Shown one piece after another: positions 27,703 through 35,662 of a stretch of 64,000 nt of DNA. The DNA comes from Thermoflexibacter ruber (lineage in GTDB: Bacteria > Bacteroidota > Bacteroidia > Cytophagales > Thermoflexibacteraceae). Position 1 is the stretch's first letter. Every line of letters begins with the position of its first letter. The DNA lies in assembly GCF_900113045.1 (NCBI RefSeq), contig NZ_FONY01000012.1:1-64000 (forward strand). The letters are read 5' to 3'. A program made the position numbers and the translations under genes. The notes beneath the pieces are model-generated. The model saw only the letters and a list, made by a program, of their open reading frames with translations. It searched no databases and was not told the DNA's origin.

Positions 27703-28572
27703 TTACTCTATTCTAAGCACATCTACAGCTACTTTCATTGACTGCGCCCCACTGCTCATAATAATTCCCTTCAAAGGCGGAACATCGGCATAATCTCTGC
27801 CATAAGCAAGAGTAATGTATTGATTATTAACTAATTGATTATTGGTAGGGTCAAAATCTACCCAGCCTATTTCAGGGCTATACACTGCAAACCAAGCATG
27901 AGAGGCATCAGCCCCTACTAACTTTTCTTTACCTTCGGGGGCTATAGTTTCTATATAACCGCTCACATAATAAGCCGCCAAACCAATAGACCGCAGGCAG
28001 GCGATAGCTAAATGAGCAAAATCTTGGCAGACCCCTTTTTTATGTTTAAAAACATTGAGCAAAGGAGTAGCTACATTAGTAGCTCCCGCAACAAACTTAA
28101 AATCCTTGAAAATGCGGCGTGTTAAGTGCAAAGTAGCTTCCAATAAAGGACGAGAAGGAGTAAAAGACTTCAGCGTATATGCTTTTATTTCTGGTAAAAT
28201 AGGAACTAAAGGGGATTCTAAGGCAAATTGTTTTGCCCATAAGTCTTGCTCAACAAGAGAATTTTGTAAAATATTTACAGTTTCTTCCCATACAAGCCTA
28301 CTACTCAAATCATAATGCCTATTTACCTCGACCTGATGCGTAGCAATTACATTCATCTCATCGTGTGGATATTGGATAGCAAAGTAGGAAAATAGATTCC
28401 CTAAAAAATCATAATCTTCATTATATACAGAAGGTACTGGAGTGATATGGATTTTCTTTTGCAAACAATATTGAAAAGAGGCTTCTAAGGGCAGCATCCA
28501 AGCCTTGTTATGTGCCAAATTAACTTTTTCGTGGTACTTGTAATGTGTATGGTGTGTAATTTTGTACTTCAA
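27703..28572 (-). CDS. Transglutaminase-like cysteine protease-fold protein
   Basis: 289 aa. It begins at a TTG codon at 28572: the protein start (KYKITHHTHYKYHEKVNLAHNKAWMLP) is that of the family and no ATG is available. The N-terminal beta domain (about 1-130) precedes the transglutaminase core with the triad Cys in GVCQDFAHLAIACLRS, His in GADASHAWFAVY and Asp in WVDFDPTNNQ. The C-terminus has the usual ITLAYGRDYADVPPLKG. Bacterial members are thought to be cytoplasmic peptidases or amidases. Its exact role is unknown. Confidence 0.88.
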   Translation of the reverse strand: MKYKITHHTHYKYHEKVNLAHNKAWMLPLEASFQYCLQKKIHITPVPSVYNEDYDFLGNLFSYFAIQYPHDEMNVIATHQVEVNRHYDLSSRLVWEETVNILQNSLVEQDLWAKQFALESPLVPILPEIKAYTLKSFTPSRPLLEATLHLTRRIFKDFKFVAGATNVATPLLNVFKHKKGVCQDFAHLAIACLRSIGLAAYYVSGYIETIAPEGKEKLVGADASHAWFAVYSPEIGWVDFDPTNNQLVNNQYITLAYGRDYADVPPLKGIIMSSGAQSMKVAVDVLRIE

Positions 28573-28899
28573 GGTATGATGATGGTGTTTATTCTGTAAT
28601 TTTATTAATTACTTACAAAACTATTGCAAATTAATGTCAAAATGCTTAAAAACTTGTAAATAAAAACAGATTCCTATTGCAATTTTTGCATTATTCATTA
28701 AGCAAACCTAATTATCATTTTTGATAATATAAAAAAATAAATACTTTCTATCAAATCAGACAAGTAAAAATAGCTTGATAAAACAAACATTTTTTTAATT
28801 CTTGGGTTTTATTAATTTTGTTTTTAAATTTATAGACTTAGATTCAATGTTATCAATATTAAATACTGATTTCTGAGCATCACTTTTAGTTTTCTATCC
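28573..28899. other. AT-rich intergenic region
   Basis: 327 bp between divergent genes. I see no gene. A TAATTTTG -7 element at 28813-28820, with a T-only -33 region, may serve the dehydrogenase gene. A TATCAA/TTGATA inverted repeat lies at about 28750-28780. Confidence 0.4.
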
Positions 28900-30255
28900 A
28901 TGAAATTCAAAACCATTAATCCATATAATAATCGTCCTATTGAGGATTTTGATACCTATACCGATGAGAAAATAGCAGATATGCTATATATTTCCTCTCA
29001 GGCATTTATCTCTTGGAAGTCAAAATCTTATTCGGATAGGGCAGAGCTATTTTTTAAACTTTCAGATATTTTAAGAACCCGTCAGCAGGCTTTTGCGGAT
29101 ACCATCTCCAAAGAAATGGGTAAACCTATCAAAGAAGCCAAAGCAGAGATTATGAAGTGTGCGTGGGTATGCGATTATTATGCTCAACACGCAGCAAAAT
29201 TTATGGCAGAGGAGGAGGTAAAAACTGATGCAAGCAAAAGCTATATAGTTTACGAACCTTTAGGAATCGTTTTAGGAATTATGCCTTGGAATTTCCCGTT
29301 TTGGCAAGTTTTCCGTTTTGCTGCACCCGCCCTTATGGCAGGGAATACTGTAGTGCTAAAACCAGCTACCAGCACTATCAGAGCGGGATTGGTCATAGAA
29401 TATATCTTTTTGACTGCGGGTTTTCCAAGAGGTACCTTCCAAACTATTATTGCAGATAATGAGCAAATTAGACAGATGATAGGTAGCCCTTACATACAAG
29501 GAGTAGCACTAACAGGAAGTGAGAGAGCAGGCATTGCTGTTGCTTCTGCGGCAGGCGCAAATATCAAAAAAACAGTCTTAGAGTTGGGAGGAAGCGACCC
29601 CTTTATTGTATTCGCTGATGCAGACCTCAAAGAAGCTGCAAAAATTGGGGTACAATCACGCATGATAAATGGAGGGCAAAGTTGTGTAGCAGCAAAGCGT
29701 TTTTTAGTAGAGGAAAGCATTTTAGATAAATTTGTAGAGTTTGCTAAACAAGAAATGGAAAAATTAGTGGTAGGCGATCCTCTGGACGAGAAGACAGATG
29801 TAGGACCTATGGCTCGTTTGGATTTGGCGGAAAAACTACACGAGCAGGTACAAAAATCTATTAAAAAAGGAGCAAAGTTAGTCATGGGAGGAGAGCAGAG
29901 AGGGAGCTTTTACATGCCCACTATTTTGACTGAAGCCAAATATGGTATGCCTATTTTTGATGAGGAAACCTTCGGACCTATTATGGCTATTTCTTCTTTT
30001 AAAACAGAAGAAGAAGCAATTAGGTTGGCAAATTCTACGGATTTTGGCTTAGCAGCTACCGTCTTTACTCAAAACATACAAAGAGCAGAACGCATGAGTA
30101 GAGCATTAGAAGTTGGTTCTGTTTATGTCAATGCCTTGGCAAAATCAGACCCTCGTATGCCCTTTGGTGGGACAAAAAAGTCTGGCTATGGTCGAGAACT
30201 CTACATACATGGTATCAGAGAGTTTACCAATGTAAAAACGGTGTATATCGCATAA
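28900..30255 (+). CDS. gabD: NAD(P)-dependent succinate-semialdehyde dehydrogenase-type aldehyde dehydrogenase
   Basis: 451 aa, the short form common in SSADH (Sad/GabD-like) enzymes. Segments seen are EPLGIVLGIMPWNFPFWQ and KPATSTIRAG (NAD-binding), LTGSERAG, the catalytic Glu in LELGGSDPF, the nucleophile Cys in GGQSCVAAKRF, and EETFGPIM. It oxidises succinic semialdehyde or a related aldehyde to the acid. It stands alone, followed by a terminator, so the pathway is not shown by the neighbours. Confidence 0.88.
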   Translation: MKFKTINPYNNRPIEDFDTYTDEKIADMLYISSQAFISWKSKSYSDRAELFFKLSDILRTRQQAFADTISKEMGKPIKEAKAEIMKCAWVCDYYAQHAAKFMAEEEVKTDASKSYIVYEPLGIVLGIMPWNFPFWQVFRFAAPALMAGNTVVLKPATSTIRAGLVIEYIFLTAGFPRGTFQTIIADNEQIRQMIGSPYIQGVALTGSERAGIAVASAAGANIKKTVLELGGSDPFIVFADADLKEAAKIGVQSRMINGGQSCVAAKRFLVEESILDKFVEFAKQEMEKLVVGDPLDEKTDVGPMARLDLAEKLHEQVQKSIKKGAKLVMGGEQRGSFYMPTILTEAKYGMPIFDEETFGPIMAISSFKTEEEAIRLANSTDFGLAATVFTQNIQRAERMSRALEVGSVYVNALAKSDPRMPFGGTKKSGYGRELYIHGIREFTNVKTVYIA

Positions 30256-30279
30256 AAAGGAGTTTTTTACTTTTCACAA

Positions 30280-30320
30280 AAACGTATATAGGTTTGTAGT
30301 GCTTATATGCGTTTTTTTAT
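30280..30320 (+). terminator. Intrinsic terminator after gabD
   Basis: AAACGTATATA (30280-30290) pairs with TATATGCGTTT (30304-30314, one G-T wobble), merging into a run of T. It lies 25 bp past the gabD stop. Confidence 0.65.
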
Positions 30321-30358
30321 TTTATTTTGGAAAATAGATTAAACTTATCAAAATCTTC

Positions 30359-31393
30359 ATGGCAAGCACCAATGTTTTTAGCAAATTAAAACAATTTTTT
30401 ATTGCATTTGGCTTATTTGCTCTTAGTGTAATTTCTGGCTTGATAGGTTTTCAAATCATAGAGGGCTACGGTTTTTCAGATGCTTTCTATATGACGATGA
30501 TGGTCGTTTCTACTACTGGCATGAATGAAGTCAGACATTTAAGCGATAGCGGTAGGGCTTTTGTTTCCATATACTTAATTTTCAATTTATTAATTTTTGG
30601 TTATTTTATTTCAGTAGTAACATCTTATATCTTTGAGGGAGGTTTACAAGAAGTTTTCAAAAACTATATGACACACCGCGTTGCAAACAAGATGAAAGAC
30701 CACACCATTGTTTGTGGATATGGAAGAAACGGTTCTAAGGCTTGCGAGGAGCTATTCCGCAGCAATATGCAATTTGCCATTATAGAAAAAGACCCTCAAA
30801 AGCTACAAGAAGCGATTAACTTATACGAAAATAAAAGAAATATTTATATATTGGAAGGTGATGCTACCTCTGACGAAGTATTGATAGATGCAGGCGTAAA
30901 AAAAGCTAAAACTATTATCTCTACACTTGGAGAAGATGCTGATAATGTATTTGTTACTTTGACAGCCAGAGAGCTAAATCCTCATATCAAAATTATTGCT
31001 AAGGCTATCAAAGAAAGTGCAGTGCCTAAATTGATGCGTGCAGGGGCGCATCACGTAGTTGTACCTGAGATTATTGGAGGAACTCACATGGCAAGTTTAG
31101 TAACTCGTCCTGATGTTATCGAGTTTTTGAGCATGCTTAATGGAGTTGGCAGTACAGAACTTCGTTTGGAAGAGATGAAAGTGATAGACATGAAAGACGA
31201 GTTCCAAGGGAAAGACATCAAAGAACTAAACGTAAGAGGGCTAACGGGAGTGAATATCATTGCTTATAAAGACTTAGATGGCTTTGTTTTTAACCCTACT
31301 CCTGAAACAATCTTAGAAACAGGAGGGGTGGTGATTGTGTTGGGAACAGAAAATGAAATTCGTACATTTATGTCTTATTTTGGAAAGTATTAG
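30359..31393 (+). CDS. Ion channel with RCK (TrkA-N) domain
   Basis: 344 aa. Two membrane helices (about 13-32 and 66-90) flank a pore loop. A TrkA-N Rossmann domain (TIVCGYGRNGSKACEEL, about 115-235) and a TrkA-C domain follow. The architecture is that of MthK-like K+ channels gated by nucleotide or cation. The pore loop reads MVVSTTGMNEVRHLS where K+ channels have TVGYGD or TVGFGE, so the filter is unusual and K+ selectivity is not certain. It lies upstream of pfkA, same strand. Confidence 0.8.
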   Translation: MASTNVFSKLKQFFIAFGLFALSVISGLIGFQIIEGYGFSDAFYMTMMVVSTTGMNEVRHLSDSGRAFVSIYLIFNLLIFGYFISVVTSYIFEGGLQEVFKNYMTHRVANKMKDHTIVCGYGRNGSKACEELFRSNMQFAIIEKDPQKLQEAINLYENKRNIYILEGDATSDEVLIDAGVKKAKTIISTLGEDADNVFVTLTARELNPHIKIIAKAIKESAVPKLMRAGAHHVVVPEIIGGTHMASLVTRPDVIEFLSMLNGVGSTELRLEEMKVIDMKDEFQGKDIKELNVRGLTGVNIIAYKDLDGFVFNPTPETILETGGVVIVLGTENEIRTFMSYFGKY

Positions 31394-31462
31394 AAAGTAT
31401 AGTCAAGCGAGCATTATTAAAAAGCTATTTACTCAAAATGATACATTTTAAAGCGTAACTTT

Positions 31463-32560
31463 ATGAAAAAGAAAGTATTAGTAGCTACTGGGGGAGGGGA
31501 TTGTCCCGGATTAAACGCGGTGATTAGAGCTATCGTGAAGCGAGCCAGCCAAGAACCAGATTGGGAAGTAATTGGAAGCATAGAAGCCTACAACGGCTTG
31601 CTCAAAGACCCTATGGAATTAGTAACATTGGACAACAAAGCGGTCGCAGGTATCCACGTCAAAGGTGGCACTATCATCAAAACTACTAACAAAGGAGGTC
31701 CTTTCAACTGGTCAGTACAGCAGCCTGACGGTACTTGGAAGAGTATAGATAGGTCAGATGAAATGATAGAACGCATGAACCGACTCGGTATAGAAGCTAT
31801 CATCAGCATAGGGGGAGATGGCTCTCAACGTATCTCATTGGCTTTGCATGATAAAGGCGTAAAAATTATAGGTGTACCAAAAACTATTGACAACGACCTT
31901 GCTTCCACAGATTATACTTTTGGCTTTCAGACTGCTGTACAGGTAGCTACTGAAAGTTTTGATAAATTAGTAACAACGGCAGAAAGCCACAGCAGAGTAA
32001 TGATTATGGAAGTCATGGGCAGAGATGCGGGTTGGATAGCCCTGCATACTGCCATAGCGGGAGGAGCAGAGGTATGCCTAATTCCTGAGATTCCGTATGA
32101 CATTCATAAAGTTGTAGCCCGACTCAATTCAAGATTTACTAATGGTCGTGGTTTTGCTCATGTTATTATTGCTGAGGGAGCAAAACCGAAGGAAGGACAG
32201 ATTTTTAGTAAAAAAAGTACAGAAATTGGCTATGAAAATGTCCGCTTAGGGGGAGTAGCCTTCAAGCTCTCTGCAGAACTCAAAGCAGCAGGCTTACAGG
32301 CAGATATTAGAGAAACCGTCTTAGGACACATACAAAGAGGAGGTACGCCTATTGCCTATGACAGAATTTTAGCTACCCAATTTGGCGTAAAAGCCTTTGA
32401 AATGGTATTAGCCAAAGATTTTGGAAAAATGGTAACTTACAAAAATAATGAAATAGGTACTGTTTCGCTCAAAGAAGCCGTAGAAAAGTATAATACCGTC
32501 AATCCAGATTCTTTTATCGTAAAAGCTGCTAAGGGAGTAGGTATTTCTTTTGGTGAATAG
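31463..32560 (+). CDS. pfkA: 6-phosphofructokinase
   Basis: 365 aa, family PfkA. Motifs are ATGGGDCPGLNAVIR, IGGDGSQ (Gly120), PKTIDND (Lys140), MGRDAGWIALH and GHIQRGGTP. Gly at the first position is typical of ATP-dependent enzymes, whereas Lys in PKTIDND is typical of PPi-dependent or mixed group III enzymes. ATP use is the more likely reading, with the exact donor unproven. It phosphorylates fructose 6-phosphate in glycolysis. It lies between the channel gene and pyrR. Confidence 0.92.
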   Translation: MKKKVLVATGGGDCPGLNAVIRAIVKRASQEPDWEVIGSIEAYNGLLKDPMELVTLDNKAVAGIHVKGGTIIKTTNKGGPFNWSVQQPDGTWKSIDRSDEMIERMNRLGIEAIISIGGDGSQRISLALHDKGVKIIGVPKTIDNDLASTDYTFGFQTAVQVATESFDKLVTTAESHSRVMIMEVMGRDAGWIALHTAIAGGAEVCLIPEIPYDIHKVVARLNSRFTNGRGFAHVIIAEGAKPKEGQIFSKKSTEIGYENVRLGGVAFKLSAELKAAGLQADIRETVLGHIQRGGTPIAYDRILATQFGVKAFEMVLAKDFGKMVTYKNNEIGTVSLKEAVEKYNTVNPDSFIVKAAKGVGISFGE

Positions 32561-32639
32561 ATTATACCCAAACAAAATTAGTTTGCCAAACCTGAAGGTA
32601 TGAGTATAAAATAATACAAAAACTTATTTCAATAGATTT

Positions 32640-33185
32640 ATGGAGAAAGTTTTGTTATTTGATGAAAAATCATTGGATATAACCATCAATCGCCTTTGCC
32701 AACAATTAATAGAGAATCATAATGATTTTCAGGATACTGTATTGGTAGGTATGCAACCCAGAGGAATTTTTTTTGCAGAAAGAGTAAAAAAAAAGTTAGA
32801 TAAAATCACTGAAAAAAATATTCCTCTTGGATATTTGGACATCACCTTTCACAGAGATGACTTTCGCAGGCGCGAACAGCCTTTAATACCCAGCACTACT
32901 AAAATGCCTTTTTTAGTTGAGAAAAAAAAAGTTATACTTATAGATGACGTATTATTTACAGGAAGAACCATACGCGCCGCACTTTCAGTGATTAACGAAT
33001 TTGGCAGACCAAAACAAATAGAACTTTTAGTGTTGGTGGACAGAAAATACAGCAGAGATTTGCCCATACAACCCAATTACGTAGGTAGGTCAGTCAATAC
33101 TATCCAATCGCAAAGGGTACAAGTAGAATGGAAAGAACAAGGCACAACCAAAGATAATATTTGGTTAATCAATGAACAAAAATAA
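32640..33185 (+). CDS. pyrR: PyrR-like uracil phosphoribosyltransferase/regulator
   Basis: 181 aa, standard PyrR length. Seen are GMQPRGIFFAERV, GYLDITFHRDDFRR, the PRPP-binding loop VILIDDVLFTGRTIRAAL and LVLVDRKYSRDLPIQPNYVGR. PyrR controls pyrimidine genes by RNA binding in some phyla and has UPRT activity. No pyr gene or attenuator is visible nearby, so the regulatory role here is open. Confidence 0.9.
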   Translation: MEKVLLFDEKSLDITINRLCQQLIENHNDFQDTVLVGMQPRGIFFAERVKKKLDKITEKNIPLGYLDITFHRDDFRRREQPLIPSTTKMPFLVEKKKVILIDDVLFTGRTIRAALSVINEFGRPKQIELLVLVDRKYSRDLPIQPNYVGRSVNTIQSQRVQVEWKEQGTTKDNIWLINEQK

Positions 33186-33218
33186 AAAAGCTCATTAGTA
33201 CTATCTAACTCCTCTGAG

Positions 33219-34115
33219 TCAGATGCTCAATAATACCTTCCAAGCAGTCAAAACTTCTTTTTTCTCCAAATAAGTTTGGGCTAATTGATGAATCGCTTTT
33301 TCTAACTCAAAAGGCTGATTAGCAAATTGCTGGAGTAGATTTCTTATCTCTTCTGTCTTTTTAAATTCTTCAGTTTCTGCTTGGGAAGGTAGTTGTTCTA
33401 TATTTCCTAATCGCCCTAAATTGTTTCCTGTCAGAACTGTACTGTTCCTGATACGTTCAGGAATATTATCTACTCCTATACCTTTGGTTTGCAGAGGTTT
33501 AGGCACTTCAAAAAGCATCTCTCCCTGCGACCTGCTGTACCAATCTCCTCCCATGCGTGCTACTAAGTCTATTTTATAAGGACTAATTTTGCCATTTTCA
33601 TCAAAAATTTCCTCTTTCAAGTGCATCAATATCACCTCACAGATGACCAAGTTTCCTGCGCCTCCCTGCTCGCCTAAGGGAATAACTTGCTTGACCTTGC
33701 ACTCCAAAGCGGCAGGCGACTCGGCAACTCTTGGAGGTTTTACTAAGACTGAAGGCTCAGGGGAGAGTCCAGCTTTGACAAACTCATTTACTCCCTTTTC
33801 ATACTCAGTACTTGCCAAAGAAGTTTGCTCTACCATATTGTAATTCACTATATTAATCACTACTTCAGGGACTTCTATTACATTGTCCAAAGTGTGCTTG
33901 GTTGTATTGTCCCGCACCCTGCGCGAAGGTGAAAATACAACAATGGGAGGGTTAGCACTAAATAAATTAAAAAAGCTAAAGGGGCTTAGGTTTATTTTTC
34001 CTTCTTTGTCCATAGTACTTGCAAAAGCAATAGGGCGTGGAGCAACTACGCTTTGCAGATAGTTTTGCAGCGTAGGAGTACTAATTTCTTGCGGATAGAT
34101 AGTTTTCCAAGACAT
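33219..34115 (-). CDS. Flavin reductase family protein (FMN-binding split barrel)
   Basis: 298 aa. The first 200 residues form the split-barrel domain: LQSVVAPRPIAFASTMDKEGKINLSPFSFFN, PPIVVFSPS, TKHTLDN, VINIVNYNMVEQ and GNLVICEVILMHL. The remaining 90 residues are mostly helical and conserved in Bacteroidota relatives. It binds FMN and probably reduces it or acts on a small substrate. It converges with pyrR. Confidence 0.85.
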   Translation of the reverse strand: MSWKTIYPQEISTPTLQNYLQSVVAPRPIAFASTMDKEGKINLSPFSFFNLFSANPPIVVFSPSRRVRDNTTKHTLDNVIEVPEVVINIVNYNMVEQTSLASTEYEKGVNEFVKAGLSPEPSVLVKPPRVAESPAALECKVKQVIPLGEQGGAGNLVICEVILMHLKEEIFDENGKISPYKIDLVARMGGDWYSRSQGEMLFEVPKPLQTKGIGVDNIPERIRNSTVLTGNNLGRLGNIEQLPSQAETEEFKKTEEIRNLLQQFANQPFELEKAIHQLAQTYLEKKEVLTAWKVLLSI

Positions 34116-34191
34116 AAATGAATATGGGTTTAGTTTACAACCTCTGCATACTTTTTGCGTTAATCTAAATACAAATTTACCCTATAAAACC

Positions 34192-35613
34192 ATGAGCAAA
34201 TATAAGATTATTTTTATTTGTACTGTTATTCTCTTTTCTTGCCAGTACTCTTTTTTTTGTTTTGCCCAAACCTTACAGTACAAAACGGGCTGCTTGTTTG
34301 ATACCAGCAAATATGGAGAAGTTCCCCTCAAAGCGGCACTGCTGACGCGGGAGTACAAGGTGTTACCTCCAAGAAATTCGCTAAAAAAGTATTGCCCTAT
34401 GCCAAGAAATCAAGGTGATTATGGCACTTGTACGGCTTGGGCAGTAGCTTACTCGGCTCGCACTATCATAGAAGCAAAACAAAATAATTTCATATCTCCT
34501 CAGCAAGTCAATCAGCAGGCTTTCTCTCCTTTTTTTACCTACGCTATGGCAAAGTTCAACTTTGATAAGGAATGTACTTATGGAACTTTCATTGCTGATG
34601 CTTTGGAAAATATGAAGAATAACGGTGCTGTCAAATATAACGATTTCAAGAGTGCATGTCCTACTTCTATTCCTTCATACTTAGTATCCAAAGCCCAAAA
34701 TTTCAAAATTAAATCATATCTAAAATTATTTAATAACTATGATAATCAGCAAAATAGATGGCTAAAAGTTAATGCAGTGAAAAAAAGTCTATCCGAAGAC
34801 AAGCCCGTAATTATTGGTATGAAATGCCCTATCTCTTTTCAAACAGCTAAAAACTGTTGGATTCCAAAAGAAAATCCCTCAGGAGAACATTATGGACACG
34901 CCATGACAGTTATAGGTTACGATGATGCCAAATTTGGAGGGGCTTTCGAGATCATGAATAGTTGGGGAACGACTTGGGGCAATCAGGGATTTATCTGGAT
35001 ACGCTATCAAGACTTTGCCAACTTTGTACAAGAGGCTTATGAAATGATAGAACTACCAAGTAAAAATCCTCCCCCTGCTACTGCTCTCTCGGCTGATTTA
35101 TCAGGCAAGCTAAAAATAGTAACCGCAAGTGGCGAAGAGATAAAAACTACTTGGAACGGTAAGTGCTACGAGATAGAACGTCCTATAGCAGCAGGTACAC
35201 GTTTTCGTTTGTACTTTTCCAATAATGAACCTGCCTACGTTTATGTTTTTGCTTCAGATAACCAAAACCATATCTCCCAACTTTTTCCGCATCAAGTAGG
35301 AGTTAGCCCTGCCCTTACTTCTAAGAAAAGTGAGTTAGCTATTCCCGACGAGGAGCATTATTTGGCAGTAGATGAAGGAAAAGGCAAAGATTATCTTTGT
35401 ATTATCTATTCTAAGGAAATGCTTGATGTACAAAGCTTTAAAAATAATTTAGAAAATAGTACAGGATACTTTACTGACAAAGTTCAACATATTTTATCCT
35501 CAAAATTAGTTGCTAAACAAGATATTAAGTATAAAACCAATGAGATAGCATTTTCTGCAATAAGTAAAGGCAAGGAAACCGTTTTGCTCACGGTAGAGAT
35601 TTCGCATCAATAG
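34192..35613 (+). CDS. Secreted papain-family (C1) cysteine peptidase with DUF4384
   Basis: 473 aa. A hydrophobic N-terminal signal (ending about CFAQT) targets it out of the cytoplasm. The C1 domain has the oxyanion Gln and nucleophile Cys in PRNQGDYGTCTAWA (Cys about 81), the His in YGHAMTVIGYDD (about 238) and the Asn in EIMNSWGTTWG (about 256). From about 310 on, a DUF4384-like domain follows (GTRFRLYFSNNEPAYVYVFASDNQNHISQLFPH). This pairing occurs in Bacteroidota surface or periplasmic peptidases. No pro-domain with an ERFNIN motif is evident. Confidence 0.88.
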   Translation: MSKYKIIFICTVILFSCQYSFFCFAQTLQYKTGCLFDTSKYGEVPLKAALLTREYKVLPPRNSLKKYCPMPRNQGDYGTCTAWAVAYSARTIIEAKQNNFISPQQVNQQAFSPFFTYAMAKFNFDKECTYGTFIADALENMKNNGAVKYNDFKSACPTSIPSYLVSKAQNFKIKSYLKLFNNYDNQQNRWLKVNAVKKSLSEDKPVIIGMKCPISFQTAKNCWIPKENPSGEHYGHAMTVIGYDDAKFGGAFEIMNSWGTTWGNQGFIWIRYQDFANFVQEAYEMIELPSKNPPPATALSADLSGKLKIVTASGEEIKTTWNGKCYEIERPIAAGTRFRLYFSNNEPAYVYVFASDNQNHISQLFPHQVGVSPALTSKKSELAIPDEEHYLAVDEGKGKDYLCIIYSKEMLDVQSFKNNLENSTGYFTDKVQHILSSKLVAKQDIKYKTNEIAFSAISKGKETVLLTVEISHQ

Positions 35614-35639
35614 GAGTTTTTTATAATCAAAAACTTTTA

Positions 35640-35647
35640 TACCTTTG
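35640..35647 (+). promoter_or_regulatory. -7 element for the PQQ dehydrogenase gene
   Basis: TACCTTTG, 15 bp before the ATG at 35663, with a T-rich -33 region 19 bases upstream. The leader would be very short. Confidence 0.45.
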
Positions 35648-35662
35648 GACAAATAAAAAATA

